Source: Amycolatopsis rifamycinica (GTDB lineage Bacteria > Actinomycetota > Actinomycetes > Mycobacteriales > Pseudonocardiaceae). Taken from it: a stretch of DNA of 64,000 bases. The stretch spans positions 124,001 through 188,000 of the forward strand of contig NZ_JMQI01000073.1 in assembly GCF_000695625.1 (NCBI RefSeq). The letters are read 5' to 3'. This document shows positions 1-6,849 of this stretch, piece by piece. Within the stretch, counting starts at the first letter, position 1; every line of letters starts with the position of its first letter. The position numbers were made by a program, and so were the translations under genes. Below the pieces are notes generated by a model. The model had not been told where the DNA came from. It did not search any database and saw nothing but the letters and a program-made list of their open reading frames with translations.

Positions 1-571
1 GCTTGAGGCCGAGCTTCTTGCAGACGAGGTCGAACTTGTGCGCCTGCGCCTCCTCCAGCGTGGCGTCCTCGTGCGGGAACACCGCGCAGGTGTAGGCCAT
101 GGACGGGCCGAGGACCAGCTCGTAGAACCGGTTGGACACGTCGTAGTGGCTGGCGATGGCCTCGCTGTCGCGCGCCTTCGAGTGCCGCAGCGCGGTCAGC
201 CCACGCCGGAACCGGCTCGGGTGCTCCTCGGCCGGCGGCTTGACCACCCGCAGGTGGCGGGGGCCGAGCTTGCGCAGCAGCCACAGCCGGTCGGCCGGGG
301 TGAGCTGGTCGACCTGCGTGGACAGCGCCCGCAGCGCCGTGTACAGGTCGCCCTTGACGTCCAGCGCACCGGCGACGTACGCGCGGGCCAGGCCGAGGTC
401 GCCGGGGGAGGACATCAGGTAGTCCAGCGCCAGCGGGGAGCGCACCTCGATGCCCACCGGCGCGTCGGCCGGGCCGCTGCGGCTGCCGTCGTAGGCGGTG
501 ATCGACACCTCGGCGCGGGGGCCGAGCAACCGCTCGAAGACGGCGCCGACGGTGATGTTTTCCTCAGTCAC
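1..571 (-). CDS. tmsB: Cyclopropane-fatty-acid synthase-type methyltransferase, probable 10-methylene fatty acid synthase TmsB (3' end outside window)
   Basis: Only the N-terminal 190 residues are in the window. The GTG at 571 is preceded by AAAGGA and lies 11 bp after the upstream tmsA-like stop, so the two form an operon. The visible protein has the N-terminal domain of CFA/mycolic-acid-type SAM methyltransferases, with the segment SEAIASHYDVSNRFYELVLG followed by AYTCAVFP, the usual entry into the SAM-binding fold. In actinobacteria this enzyme next to an FAD-dependent reductase makes 10-methyl branched (tuberculostearic-type) fatty acids: TmsB/BfaB methylates the oleoyl chain of a membrane phospholipid and TmsA reduces the methylene group. 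The pairing is the main evidence for this role. A plain CFA synthase remains possible because the catalytic half is not visible. Confidence 0.85.
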   Translation of the reverse strand, partial: MTEENITVGAVFERLLGPRAEVSITAYDGSRSGPADAPVGIEVRSPLALDYLMSSPGDLGLARAYVAGALDVKGDLYTALRALSTQVDQLTPADRLWLLRKLGPRHLRVVKPPAEEHPSRFRRGLTALRHSKARDSEAIASHYDVSNRFYELVLGPSMAYTCAVFPHEDATLEEAQAHKFDLVCKKLGLK

Positions 572-582
572 GTTCGTTCCTT

Positions 583-1989
583 TCACCGGCGGCGGACGCA
601 TTTTTCGTAGAGGCCGAGCAGTCGCTCGCGCGGGTCGTAGGCGCGCTTGAGTTCCCGGTAGGCGTCGCCGTTGTAGAGCCGCCAGAACTCTTCCTCGGTG
701 TAGAAGCTGTCCGAGTAGAGCGACTTGTGCCCGCCGAGGCGGGTGACCTCGGCTTCGATCATCCGGTTGTGCACGCCGTCGCGCTCACCGGGGTCGAGCG
801 GCACGGCCGACCAGAACCCGAAGTTGACGTACAGCTGTTCGGGGTCCAGTTCGTACAGCGGCCAGCGGACGCCGCCGGGGCGCTGGCGCAGCGGGCAGAT
901 CCAGACCGGGCTGATCGGGATCTCCCGTTCGAAGAACTCGAGGAACTCCGCGGCCCGGCCGAGCGGCACCTCGATGTCCTGCACGATCGTCTCCTCCGGC
1001 GGCAGCCGCCGGAGCTTCAGCAGCCGCTCGGCGATCCGGAACCGGCGGTCGAGCGCGACGGCCTTCCAGTAGACCGAGGACCGCAGGAACCGGCGTCCGA
1101 GCAGCAACCGGGGCAGCCGGTGCTGGACGCCGAACGCCCGCGAGCACCAGAACCAGTCGGTGTCCCAGCGCCAGAGGTAGTCGCGGACGGTCAGGTGGTC
1201 GGTCTCGCGGGCCCGGATCGACCGGTAGTAGATGTCCAGCCAGGTGTAGTCGCTGGTCGCGGGCGCGGTGTCGGTGAACGTGCCGAGCGTCAGGTACAGC
1301 TCGTCCGGGCCGAAGACCGTGCCGTCGACGAAATCGACGTGCTCGCCGTCGTGTTCGCTCTTCGCGCAGATCTCGCCCAGCGCCTCGAAGAACTTCCCGC
1401 GGTCGTGGTGGCGGACGTGCCGCAGCTTCACGAACGGCTTCACCGGCTCCAGCAGGATCCGCAGCCGCAGCGCGTAGCCGAGGGTGCCGTAGGAGTTGGG
1501 GAAGCCGTGGAACAGGTCGCGGTGCTCGTTGTCCGCCGTGGCGACGACGATCCGGCCGTCGCCGGTGAGCACCTCGAGCTCCAGCACCGACTCGTGCGGC
1601 ATGCCGTTGCGGAACGACGAGGACTCGATGCCGAGCCCGGTCACCGCGCCGCCGAGGGTGATCGTCTTCAGCTGCGGCACGACCAGGGGCATCAGCCCGT
1701 GCGGCAGCGTGGCGTCGACGAGCTGCTCGTAGGTGACCATGCCCTCGACGTCGGCGGTGCGGGTGTCCGGGTCGACGCGCAGGACGTGGCTGAACCCGGA
1801 GACGTCCAGTCCCGGGTGCTTGACCGCGGCGCGGGAGCGGAAGAGGTTGGACGTGCGTTTCGCGAGCCGGACGGTCGCTTCTCCGCTGATCGCGGTGAGC
1901 TGCCGTCTCAGTGCGTCGACGCGGGCTTCGTGCGCGGGGAATGCCGGGCCCGGACGGGCTTCGGGCACCCCGGCCTGATCGGTTGTCAC
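583..1989 (-). CDS. tmsA: FAD-binding oxidoreductase, probable 10-methylene fatty acid reductase TmsA
   Basis: The protein has 468 residues and a GTG start at 1989. The N-terminal half is a PCMH-type FAD-binding domain: TADVEGMVTYEQLV is followed by LKTITLGGAVTGLGIES, the region that contacts the FAD pyrophosphate. The C-terminal half resembles the DIMINUTO/DHCR24-like oxidoreductases. This family includes mycobacterial UnfA/BfaA, which reduces the 10-methylene fatty acyl intermediate made by the neighbouring methyltransferase. It is the promoter-proximal gene of the pair, with its promoter presumably in the 92-bp gap before the DivIVA-like gene. No membrane segments are obvious. The family assignment is firm; the substrate is inferred from the partner gene. 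Confidence 0.85.
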   Translation of the reverse strand: MTTDQAGVPEARPGPAFPAHEARVDALRRQLTAISGEATVRLAKRTSNLFRSRAAVKHPGLDVSGFSHVLRVDPDTRTADVEGMVTYEQLVDATLPHGLMPLVVPQLKTITLGGAVTGLGIESSSFRNGMPHESVLELEVLTGDGRIVVATADNEHRDLFHGFPNSYGTLGYALRLRILLEPVKPFVKLRHVRHHDRGKFFEALGEICAKSEHDGEHVDFVDGTVFGPDELYLTLGTFTDTAPATSDYTWLDIYYRSIRARETDHLTVRDYLWRWDTDWFWCSRAFGVQHRLPRLLLGRRFLRSSVYWKAVALDRRFRIAERLLKLRRLPPEETIVQDIEVPLGRAAEFLEFFEREIPISPVWICPLRQRPGGVRWPLYELDPEQLYVNFGFWSAVPLDPGERDGVHNRMIEAEVTRLGGHKSLYSDSFYTEEEFWRLYNGDAYRELKRAYDPRERLLGLYEKCVRRR

Positions 1990-2081
1990 GCCCTTGATCC
2001 TGCCTCACCGGGGGTCCGCGTGGCTCGCCGGACGTCGGGAAATGACTCGTTCACGTAACCGGGGCCCGGAGTCGTGACGGC

Positions 2082-2621
2082 TCACGCGACCGCGCGAAGG
2101 GGCTTTTGCTCCTCGAGGACCGATTCGGCGTCGGCGAGGAAGGCGTCGATCCGCCGCAGCCGGTCGGCGGTGCGCCGCTCGATCGCGGCCAGCCGGTCGG
2201 CGCGGCGGCGGGCGTCGTCGACGATCCGGTAGGCCTGCGCCCGGGCGTCCTCGGCGCGCCGCCGCGCGGCCTCCTCCGCTTCCCGGGCGATCGCGGTGGC
2301 GCGCTCCCGCGCCGCGGCGACGATCTCGCCGGCTTCGGCGTGCGCGAGTTCGAGCAGGTGCCGGACGCGGTCGCCGACCGCGGCCGGGTCGGCGGGGGTG
2401 CGGCACAGCCGCTCGATGCGGGCGCTGAGTTCGGCGTGGTCGGCCCGGGCCCGTTCGAGCTGCCGCGCGAGCTGTTCGGCCTCGGCGACGGCGGCGTCGC
2501 GGTCGGTGGTCAGCAGGTGGATCTCGGCGAGCAGCTCGTCGATCCGCTCGTCGACCTGCTCGCGGTCGTAGCCGCGGAAGGTCAGCGCGAAGCTTTCGGG
2601 CAGGGGGAGCGGTGCGGTCAT
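2082..2621 (-). CDS. DivIVA-domain coiled-coil protein
   Basis: This is a 179-residue protein. Its N-terminus ALTFRGYDREQVDERIDEL matches the DivIVA membrane-binding motif, in which GYDxxQVDxxL is typical. It is followed by about 120 residues of heptad-rich Ala/Arg/Glu coiled coil. It lacks the long C-terminal region of the essential polar-growth protein Wag31/DivIVA and is shorter than that protein, so it is more likely an accessory DivIVA-like protein (SepIVA-like or a scaffold). Its ATG overlaps the stop of the upstream DUF6292 gene as ATGA, so the two are translationally coupled. The partner suggests that DUF6292 and this scaffold act together, possibly at curved or polar membrane; that is inference. 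Confidence 0.75.
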   Translation of the reverse strand: MTAPLPLPESFALTFRGYDREQVDERIDELLAEIHLLTTDRDAAVAEAEQLARQLERARADHAELSARIERLCRTPADPAAVGDRVRHLLELAHAEAGEIVAAARERATAIAREAEEAARRRAEDARAQAYRIVDDARRRADRLAAIERRTADRLRRIDAFLADAESVLEEQKPLRAVA

Positions 2622-3052
2622 CGGGCCGCGACCGGCCGGCGCAGCAGCGCGGCGAGCTCGGCGGTGTCGCCCGCGGTCCGCAGTTTCACCGGGTCGGGCC
2701 GTCCCACGCTGTGGTCGTCTTCGTGCAGGGCGGTGACGAACCGCGCGACCCGGCGCGGCGACGGGGTCAGCGTGTCGCCCAGGTAGCGCAGGACGATCAG
2801 GTCCTCGCCGGAGTGCGTCTCGATCGCGGCCGCCCAGCCGCGTTCCTCGTCCCACACCAGCGCCACGTCGCGGTCGGGGTAGTGCGGCAGCCGGGTGTCG
2901 AGGGCGACGTACGCCGAGACCGGGCGGTCGTGGTCGAGCGTGCAGGACTCGAGGCCGATGCCGAGTTCGGCGGTGACCTCGCGGAGGTAGCCGAGCAGCG
3001 CGGGGACGGCGGGGTGCTGGTAACCGGTCGGGAGTTCGATCGATGCGGTCAC
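2618..3052 (-). CDS. DUF6292 family protein
   Basis: 144 residues from a GTG at 3052, with GAGAAAGG about 12 bases upstream. An ATG at 3094 would add 14 residues but would run across a palindromic operator, so I prefer the GTG. Conserved blocks are GIGLESCTLDHDRPVSAYVA, DVALVWDEERGWAAAIE and the C-terminal RVARFVTALHEDD, which recur almost unchanged in the divergent gene at 3239. This is the DUF6292 family of small actinobacterial proteins; I know of no assigned biochemical function. There are no membrane segments. It is coupled through ATGA to the DivIVA-like gene. Confidence 0.75.
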   Translation of the reverse strand: MTASIELPTGYQHPAVPALLGYLREVTAELGIGLESCTLDHDRPVSAYVALDTRLPHYPDRDVALVWDEERGWAAAIETHSGEDLIVLRYLGDTLTPSPRRVARFVTALHEDDHSVGRPDPVKLRTAGDTAELAALLRRPVAAR

Positions 3053-3093
3053 GGAGTCGGGGTGCCTTTCTCTCGGGTGAGTCCGTTCTAACA

Positions 3094-3140
3094 TGTCATC
3101 GGATCGATGACAAGCAAGATGTCGCCGGATGGACGACATC
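3094..3140. promoter_or_regulatory. Two tandem 19-bp palindromic operators between divergent DUF6292 genes
   Basis: Site 1 (3094-3112) is TGTCATCG-GAT-CGATGACA, a perfect 8-bp inverted repeat. Site 2 (3120-3138) is TGTCGCCGGATGGACGACA, matching site 1 at 15 of 19 positions and starting 26 bp later. Within 3118-3140, GATGTCG pairs with CGACATC. Both sites lie between the GTG of the leftward gene and the TTG of the rightward paralogue. A dimeric repressor binding both sites is the simplest reading; no regulator gene is adjacent, so the binding protein is unknown. Confidence 0.6.
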
Positions 3141-3238
3141 AACTGTCCGCTTCGCCGGGATTGAGCGGCGTGCCGCCGGGGTACCCGATCGAGTGATCGC
3201 GGAGGATCCCGCGGCGGGACGGGGAAAGCGAGGCGGCG

Positions 3239-3661
3239 TTGAGCATTCTGATCGACTTCGGGCGCGACACGGAGTTCTCGTTCGAGCGGCGGTTGCGCGG
3301 CTACGTGGGGGCGGTGGCCCAGGCCCTGGGGGTGGGATGGGAGTCCTGCACGCTCGACGCGGGCACCCCGGCGGCGGCCTACATCGCCCTCGACTGGCAG
3401 CTGTCCCGCTTCCCCGGTCACGACCTGGCCCTGGTCTGGGACGAAGAGAACGGCTGGGCCGCGGCGATCGAAGACGCCACCGGCCCGACCGTGCTGTGCT
3501 ACCTGGGCGGAGAGGTCTTCCCGGAGCCCCGGGCGGTGGTCCGCTTCGTGGCGGCCGTCCGCGCGGACGACCCGGACACGGGCACGCTGGAGCCCCCGGT
3601 CCTGCGCGAGGCGGGCGACCACGAGCACCTGCTGGCCATGCTGCCCGCCGGCCGGAGCTGA
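3239..3661 (+). CDS. DUF6292 family protein (paralogue)
   Basis: 140 residues from a TTG start at 3239 with GAGG five bases upstream; no ATG or GTG fits better. It carries the same blocks as its divergent neighbour: GVGWESCTLDAGTPAAAYIA, DLALVWDEENGWAAAIED and VVRFVAAVRADD. The two genes are therefore a divergent paralogous pair sharing one control region. The function of DUF6292 is unknown. The gene ends 25 bp before the S9 peptidase, so read-through into that gene is possible. Confidence 0.75.
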   Translation: MSILIDFGRDTEFSFERRLRGYVGAVAQALGVGWESCTLDAGTPAAAYIALDWQLSRFPGHDLALVWDEENGWAAAIEDATGPTVLCYLGGEVFPEPRAVVRFVAAVRADDPDTGTLEPPVLREAGDHEHLLAMLPAGRS

Positions 3662-3686
3662 TCGGTTTCGGGCACACTGGGTTTCC

Positions 3687-5543
3687 ATGGGGAACCTGAC
3701 GGCGGAGGCCGTGGTCGACCGGCTGGTGCCGAGCACGCCGCGGCTGTCGCCGGACGGCCGGTGGGTCGTGTTCGCGAGCTCGCCGGTGGGTCGTCCCGGG
3801 GAACACCCGGTGAGCGGGCTGTGGATCGCGCCCGCGGACGGGAGCGAGCCGCCCCGGGAGTTCGCCGCCGCCGGGGTGGCGGACCGGGCGCCGCGGTGGT
3901 CGGCTGATTCCGCGTGGGTGTACTTCCTCTCCGACCGGGCCGAGCGCGGGACGGCGCAGCTGTACCGGGCCCGGCCGGACAGCGAGCCGGAACGGTGGAC
4001 GGACTGGCGCACCGGCGTCACCGGCTACGTGCTCCTGCCGGAGGACGGCGCGGTGGTGCTCGTCGCGCCGGAGGAGAAGGAAGCGACGGCCGACCCCCGG
4101 GTGCGCGTGGTGCGGCCGGGTGCCGCCGAGGCGCCCACCTGGGACACCGCCGACCGGCCCGATCGGCTCTGGCTCCTCGACCTCTCGACCCGCACCGTCC
4201 GCCCGCTCGGCGGCTTCGGCTCCCGGCACGTCGTCGAGGCCACCGCCCGGCCGGACGGCCACACCCTCGCCGTGCTCACCTGGTCCGTCACCGACCAGGA
4301 CCCCGGGCTCTACGAAGCCGGTCTCCACCTCGTCGACCCCGTCACCGGTGCCCGGCAGGACCTCGGCGCCCCGGCGCGGGAGGCCGAGTCACTGACCTGG
4401 TGGCGCGACGACGCCGGCTGGCGCCTGGCCTACCTCGGCATCACCCCGCCCGGCCTGATCGGCGGCCGCGCGGTCTTCGACGCCGACGGCCACCGGAACC
4501 TCACCGCCGGGATGAGCGGCTGCCCGATCGAACTGGCCGGGTCCGGCGACGGCCGGCTGCTGGCCCTGTTCGCCGAAGGCCTCGACACGACGGTCCGGCG
4601 CTTCGACTCCGCCGCCGTCGGTTTCACCGAGCTCCGCCGCGCGACCGGCAGCCTGCTGGACCTGAGCGCAGGTGGCGACCGCGTCGCCGTCGTCGCGAGC
4701 AGCGCCACCGAACCCGACGCTGTCCACTGTGGACCGCCCGGCGGTCCGCTCACCCGGATCGGCGAACCGCCCCGGCCCGGAATCCGGTGGGGCACCCAGG
4801 AACGCCTGTCCTACCGGGCCGGCGACGGCTTGGCGCTCGACGGTCTCCTGGTCCTCCCACCCGGCCGGACCCGCGCGGACGGGCCCTTCCCGCTGGTCAC
4901 CCTGGTCCACGGCGGCCCGTACGACCGCTTCGCCGACCGGTTCCAGCTCGGCTGGTTCCGCAACGGCCAGTGGCTGGCCGCGGCCGGGTTCGCGGTGTTC
5001 CTCCCGAACCCCCGCGGCGGCCTCGGCCACGGTCACGCCTTCGCGGCGAGCGTCGCCGGCGACGTCGGCGGCGCGGAGTTCACCGACCTCCTCACCGGCA
5101 TCGACCTGCTCGTCGAGGCGGGCGTCGCCGACGAAGACCGGCTCGGCATCGGCGGCGGGAGCCACGGCGGTTTCCTGGCCGCCTGGGCCGTCACGCAGAC
5201 GGACCGCTTCAAGGCGGCCTTCGTCAACGCCGGCGTCGTCGACTGGCCGCTGCTCGCCGCGACCGGGGAGTGCGGCCGGTACGACCTCGCCCTCGGCGGC
5301 CGGGAGAACAGCCCGATCACCCACGCCCACCGCATCCGGACACCGGTCCTCATCCTGCACGGCGAGAAGGACACGAACGTCCCGCTCTCGCAGGCCGAAC
5401 TCCTGCACCACGCTCTCCGCGACCGCGAGCACGAGTTCGTCGTCTATCCCCGGGAGGGCCACTCGCTGCGCGAACGCGACCACCAGATCGACTTCCTGCA
5501 CCGCACCCGTGCCTGGTTCTCGGACCGGCTCGGGCCGGCTTGA
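3687..5543 (+). CDS. Prolyl oligopeptidase family (S9) serine peptidase
   Basis: 618 residues with no signal peptide, so probably cytoplasmic. Residues 1-380 form the beta-propeller (repeats such as STPRLSPDGRWVVFASS and APRWSADSAWVYFLSD). Residues 390-618 are the alpha/beta hydrolase domain. The catalytic triad is visible: Ser492 in GGSHGGF, Asp562 in LHGEKDTNVP and His592 in REGHSLRERDH. The oxyanion region VHGGPYDRF is present. This matches acylaminoacyl-peptidase/S9C enzymes of usual length. A perfect GTCCACTGTGGAC palindrome (4722-4734) lies inside the coding sequence. It probably degrades or deblocks short peptides; the exact specificity cannot be read from sequence. Confidence 0.9.
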   Translation: MGNLTAEAVVDRLVPSTPRLSPDGRWVVFASSPVGRPGEHPVSGLWIAPADGSEPPREFAAAGVADRAPRWSADSAWVYFLSDRAERGTAQLYRARPDSEPERWTDWRTGVTGYVLLPEDGAVVLVAPEEKEATADPRVRVVRPGAAEAPTWDTADRPDRLWLLDLSTRTVRPLGGFGSRHVVEATARPDGHTLAVLTWSVTDQDPGLYEAGLHLVDPVTGARQDLGAPAREAESLTWWRDDAGWRLAYLGITPPGLIGGRAVFDADGHRNLTAGMSGCPIELAGSGDGRLLALFAEGLDTTVRRFDSAAVGFTELRRATGSLLDLSAGGDRVAVVASSATEPDAVHCGPPGGPLTRIGEPPRPGIRWGTQERLSYRAGDGLALDGLLVLPPGRTRADGPFPLVTLVHGGPYDRFADRFQLGWFRNGQWLAAAGFAVFLPNPRGGLGHGHAFAASVAGDVGGAEFTDLLTGIDLLVEAGVADEDRLGIGGGSHGGFLAAWAVTQTDRFKAAFVNAGVVDWPLLAATGECGRYDLALGGRENSPITHAHRIRTPVLILHGEKDTNVPLSQAELLHHALRDREHEFVVYPREGHSLRERDHQIDFLHRTRAWFSDRLGPA

Positions 5544-5572
5544 ACCCCGCCCTCGCGGGGTAACCGGAGGGG

Positions 5573-6544
5573 GTGACCAGGACCAGGGTGTACCGCGACG
5601 GCGTGCTGCAGAAGGAAGACTTCCCCGTCGAGGACGTCCCGGAGTTCCTGGCCGCACCGGGCACCACGGTGTGGGTCGACCTCTGCGAGCCGGCCGAAGC
5701 CGAGCTGGCGCGGCTCGCCGGCGAACTGGGCCTGCACCGGCTCGCCGTCGAGGACGCGGTCGCCGAACACCAGCGGCCCAAGCTCGACCGCTACGACGGT
5801 CACGCCTTCCTGGCCGCCTACGCGGTGCGGTTCGACGCCGGCACCGGCCGCGTCACCACGGCGGAGTTCGGTGCCTTCGTCACGCCGCGGGCGCTGGTCA
5901 CCGTGCGCAAGGACGACGGCTTCGACATCGAACCGGTCGTCCGAGCCTGGGACGAGGCGCCGGAGCTGGCGAAGTCCGGCGTGCCGTTCCTGCTGCACGG
6001 CCTGCTCGACCACGTCGTCGACGGGCACTACGAAGCCGTGCAGGCGCTCGACGACGAGGTCGAAGCCCTGGAGGACCTGGTCTTCGAGGACCGCCCGGAC
6101 TCCTCGGAGCTGCAGCGCCGCTCGTTCCGGCTGCGCAAGAGCCTCACCGCGCTGCGCCGGGTGGTGCTGCCGATGCGCGAGGTGATCAGCTCCCTGATGC
6201 GGCCGGAGCTGGAGCTGGCGGACGAGCTGACCCGGCCGTACTTCGAGGACGTCCACGACCACGCCCGCCAGGCCGCCGAGCAGACGGAAGCGCTGCGCGA
6301 GCTGATCGCGACGGTCCGGGAGACCCAGCTGAACCTGCAGGGCAACCGGCTGAACCTGATCATGAAGAAGGTCACCGGCTGGGCCGCGGTGATCGCGGTG
6401 CCGACTGCGGTGACCGGGTTCTACGGCCAGAACGTGCCCTACCCGGGCAACGGCGCGCCGAGCGGATTCTGGACGTCGACGGTCGTGGTGCTGGTGCTGT
6501 CGCTCGGGCTGTACGGGGTGTTCAAGAAGAAGGACTGGCTCTGA
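5573..6544 (+). CDS. CorA-like Mg2+/divalent cation channel with YGQN signature
   Basis: 323 residues from GTG at 5573 with GGAGG immediately upstream. The long cytoplasmic N-terminal domain ends in the stalk helix, followed by two C-terminal membrane segments (about residues 264-285 and 297-317) and the basic tail KKKDWL. The pore signature after the first membrane helix reads YGQNVPYPG instead of the usual YGMN. Gln for Met in this loop defines a divergent CorA clade, so ion selectivity may differ from classical Mg2+ uptake. A CCCCGC-CCTC-GCGGGG hairpin (5545-5560) sits between the peptidase stop and this start. The gene may be read together with the upstream peptidase. Confidence 0.85.
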   Translation: MTRTRVYRDGVLQKEDFPVEDVPEFLAAPGTTVWVDLCEPAEAELARLAGELGLHRLAVEDAVAEHQRPKLDRYDGHAFLAAYAVRFDAGTGRVTTAEFGAFVTPRALVTVRKDDGFDIEPVVRAWDEAPELAKSGVPFLLHGLLDHVVDGHYEAVQALDDEVEALEDLVFEDRPDSSELQRRSFRLRKSLTALRRVVLPMREVISSLMRPELELADELTRPYFEDVHDHARQAAEQTEALRELIATVRETQLNLQGNRLNLIMKKVTGWAAVIAVPTAVTGFYGQNVPYPGNGAPSGFWTSTVVVLVLSLGLYGVFKKKDWL

Positions 6545-6849
6545 TCGAACTCCACAGTGGAGTATCCACATCGGAGTGTCCACATCGGACGCTGAATCCG
6601 GGCGCGGCGAAGCGCGGCGACGGCGCGTGCGCGCAGGCCACCACACCGCGGTACGGCATTCAGCCGAACGGGTCAACGCGGCCGGATGGCCTGCGAGAGA
6701 ACGGAAAGGCTTTCGAGCACCGCCTGGGGAGCGCACGTGGACACCGGCGCGGCTGGTTGCTCAACCGTTGCCGCTCAGCATAGTGCAGCTGCTCTATGCT
6801 GAGCCATCCGATGCGCGGACAGCGGGTCAGACGAAGGAACGGGTGACGG
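6545..6849. other. 305-bp intergenic region with TCCACA-type repeats and a kinase promoter
   Basis: No coding signal. It begins with the palindrome ACTCCAC-A-GTGGAGT (6549-6563), followed by two direct copies of TCCACATCGGA separated by GTG. The first may act as a weak hairpin after the corA-like gene. The distal part holds the inverted repeat described separately and the leader of the histidine kinase, including GAAGGAA about ten bases before its ATG. Confidence 0.5.
6773..6804. promoter_or_regulatory. Perfect 11-bp inverted repeat upstream of the hybrid kinase
   Basis: GCTCAGCATAG and CTATGCTGAGC are perfect reverse complements separated by TGCAGCTGCT, itself containing the palindrome CAGCTG. 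The element ends 45 bp before the kinase ATG, where a promoter or 5' leader would lie. It could be an operator for a dimeric regulator or an RNA hairpin; no T-tract follows, so it is not a canonical terminator. Confidence 0.5.

Noticed and set aside
727..2058. Long open frame on the + strand opposite tmsA
   Set aside because: It is a high-GC shadow: composition is Arg/Pro/Val-rich without motifs, while the opposite strand encodes a complete FAD oxidoreductase.
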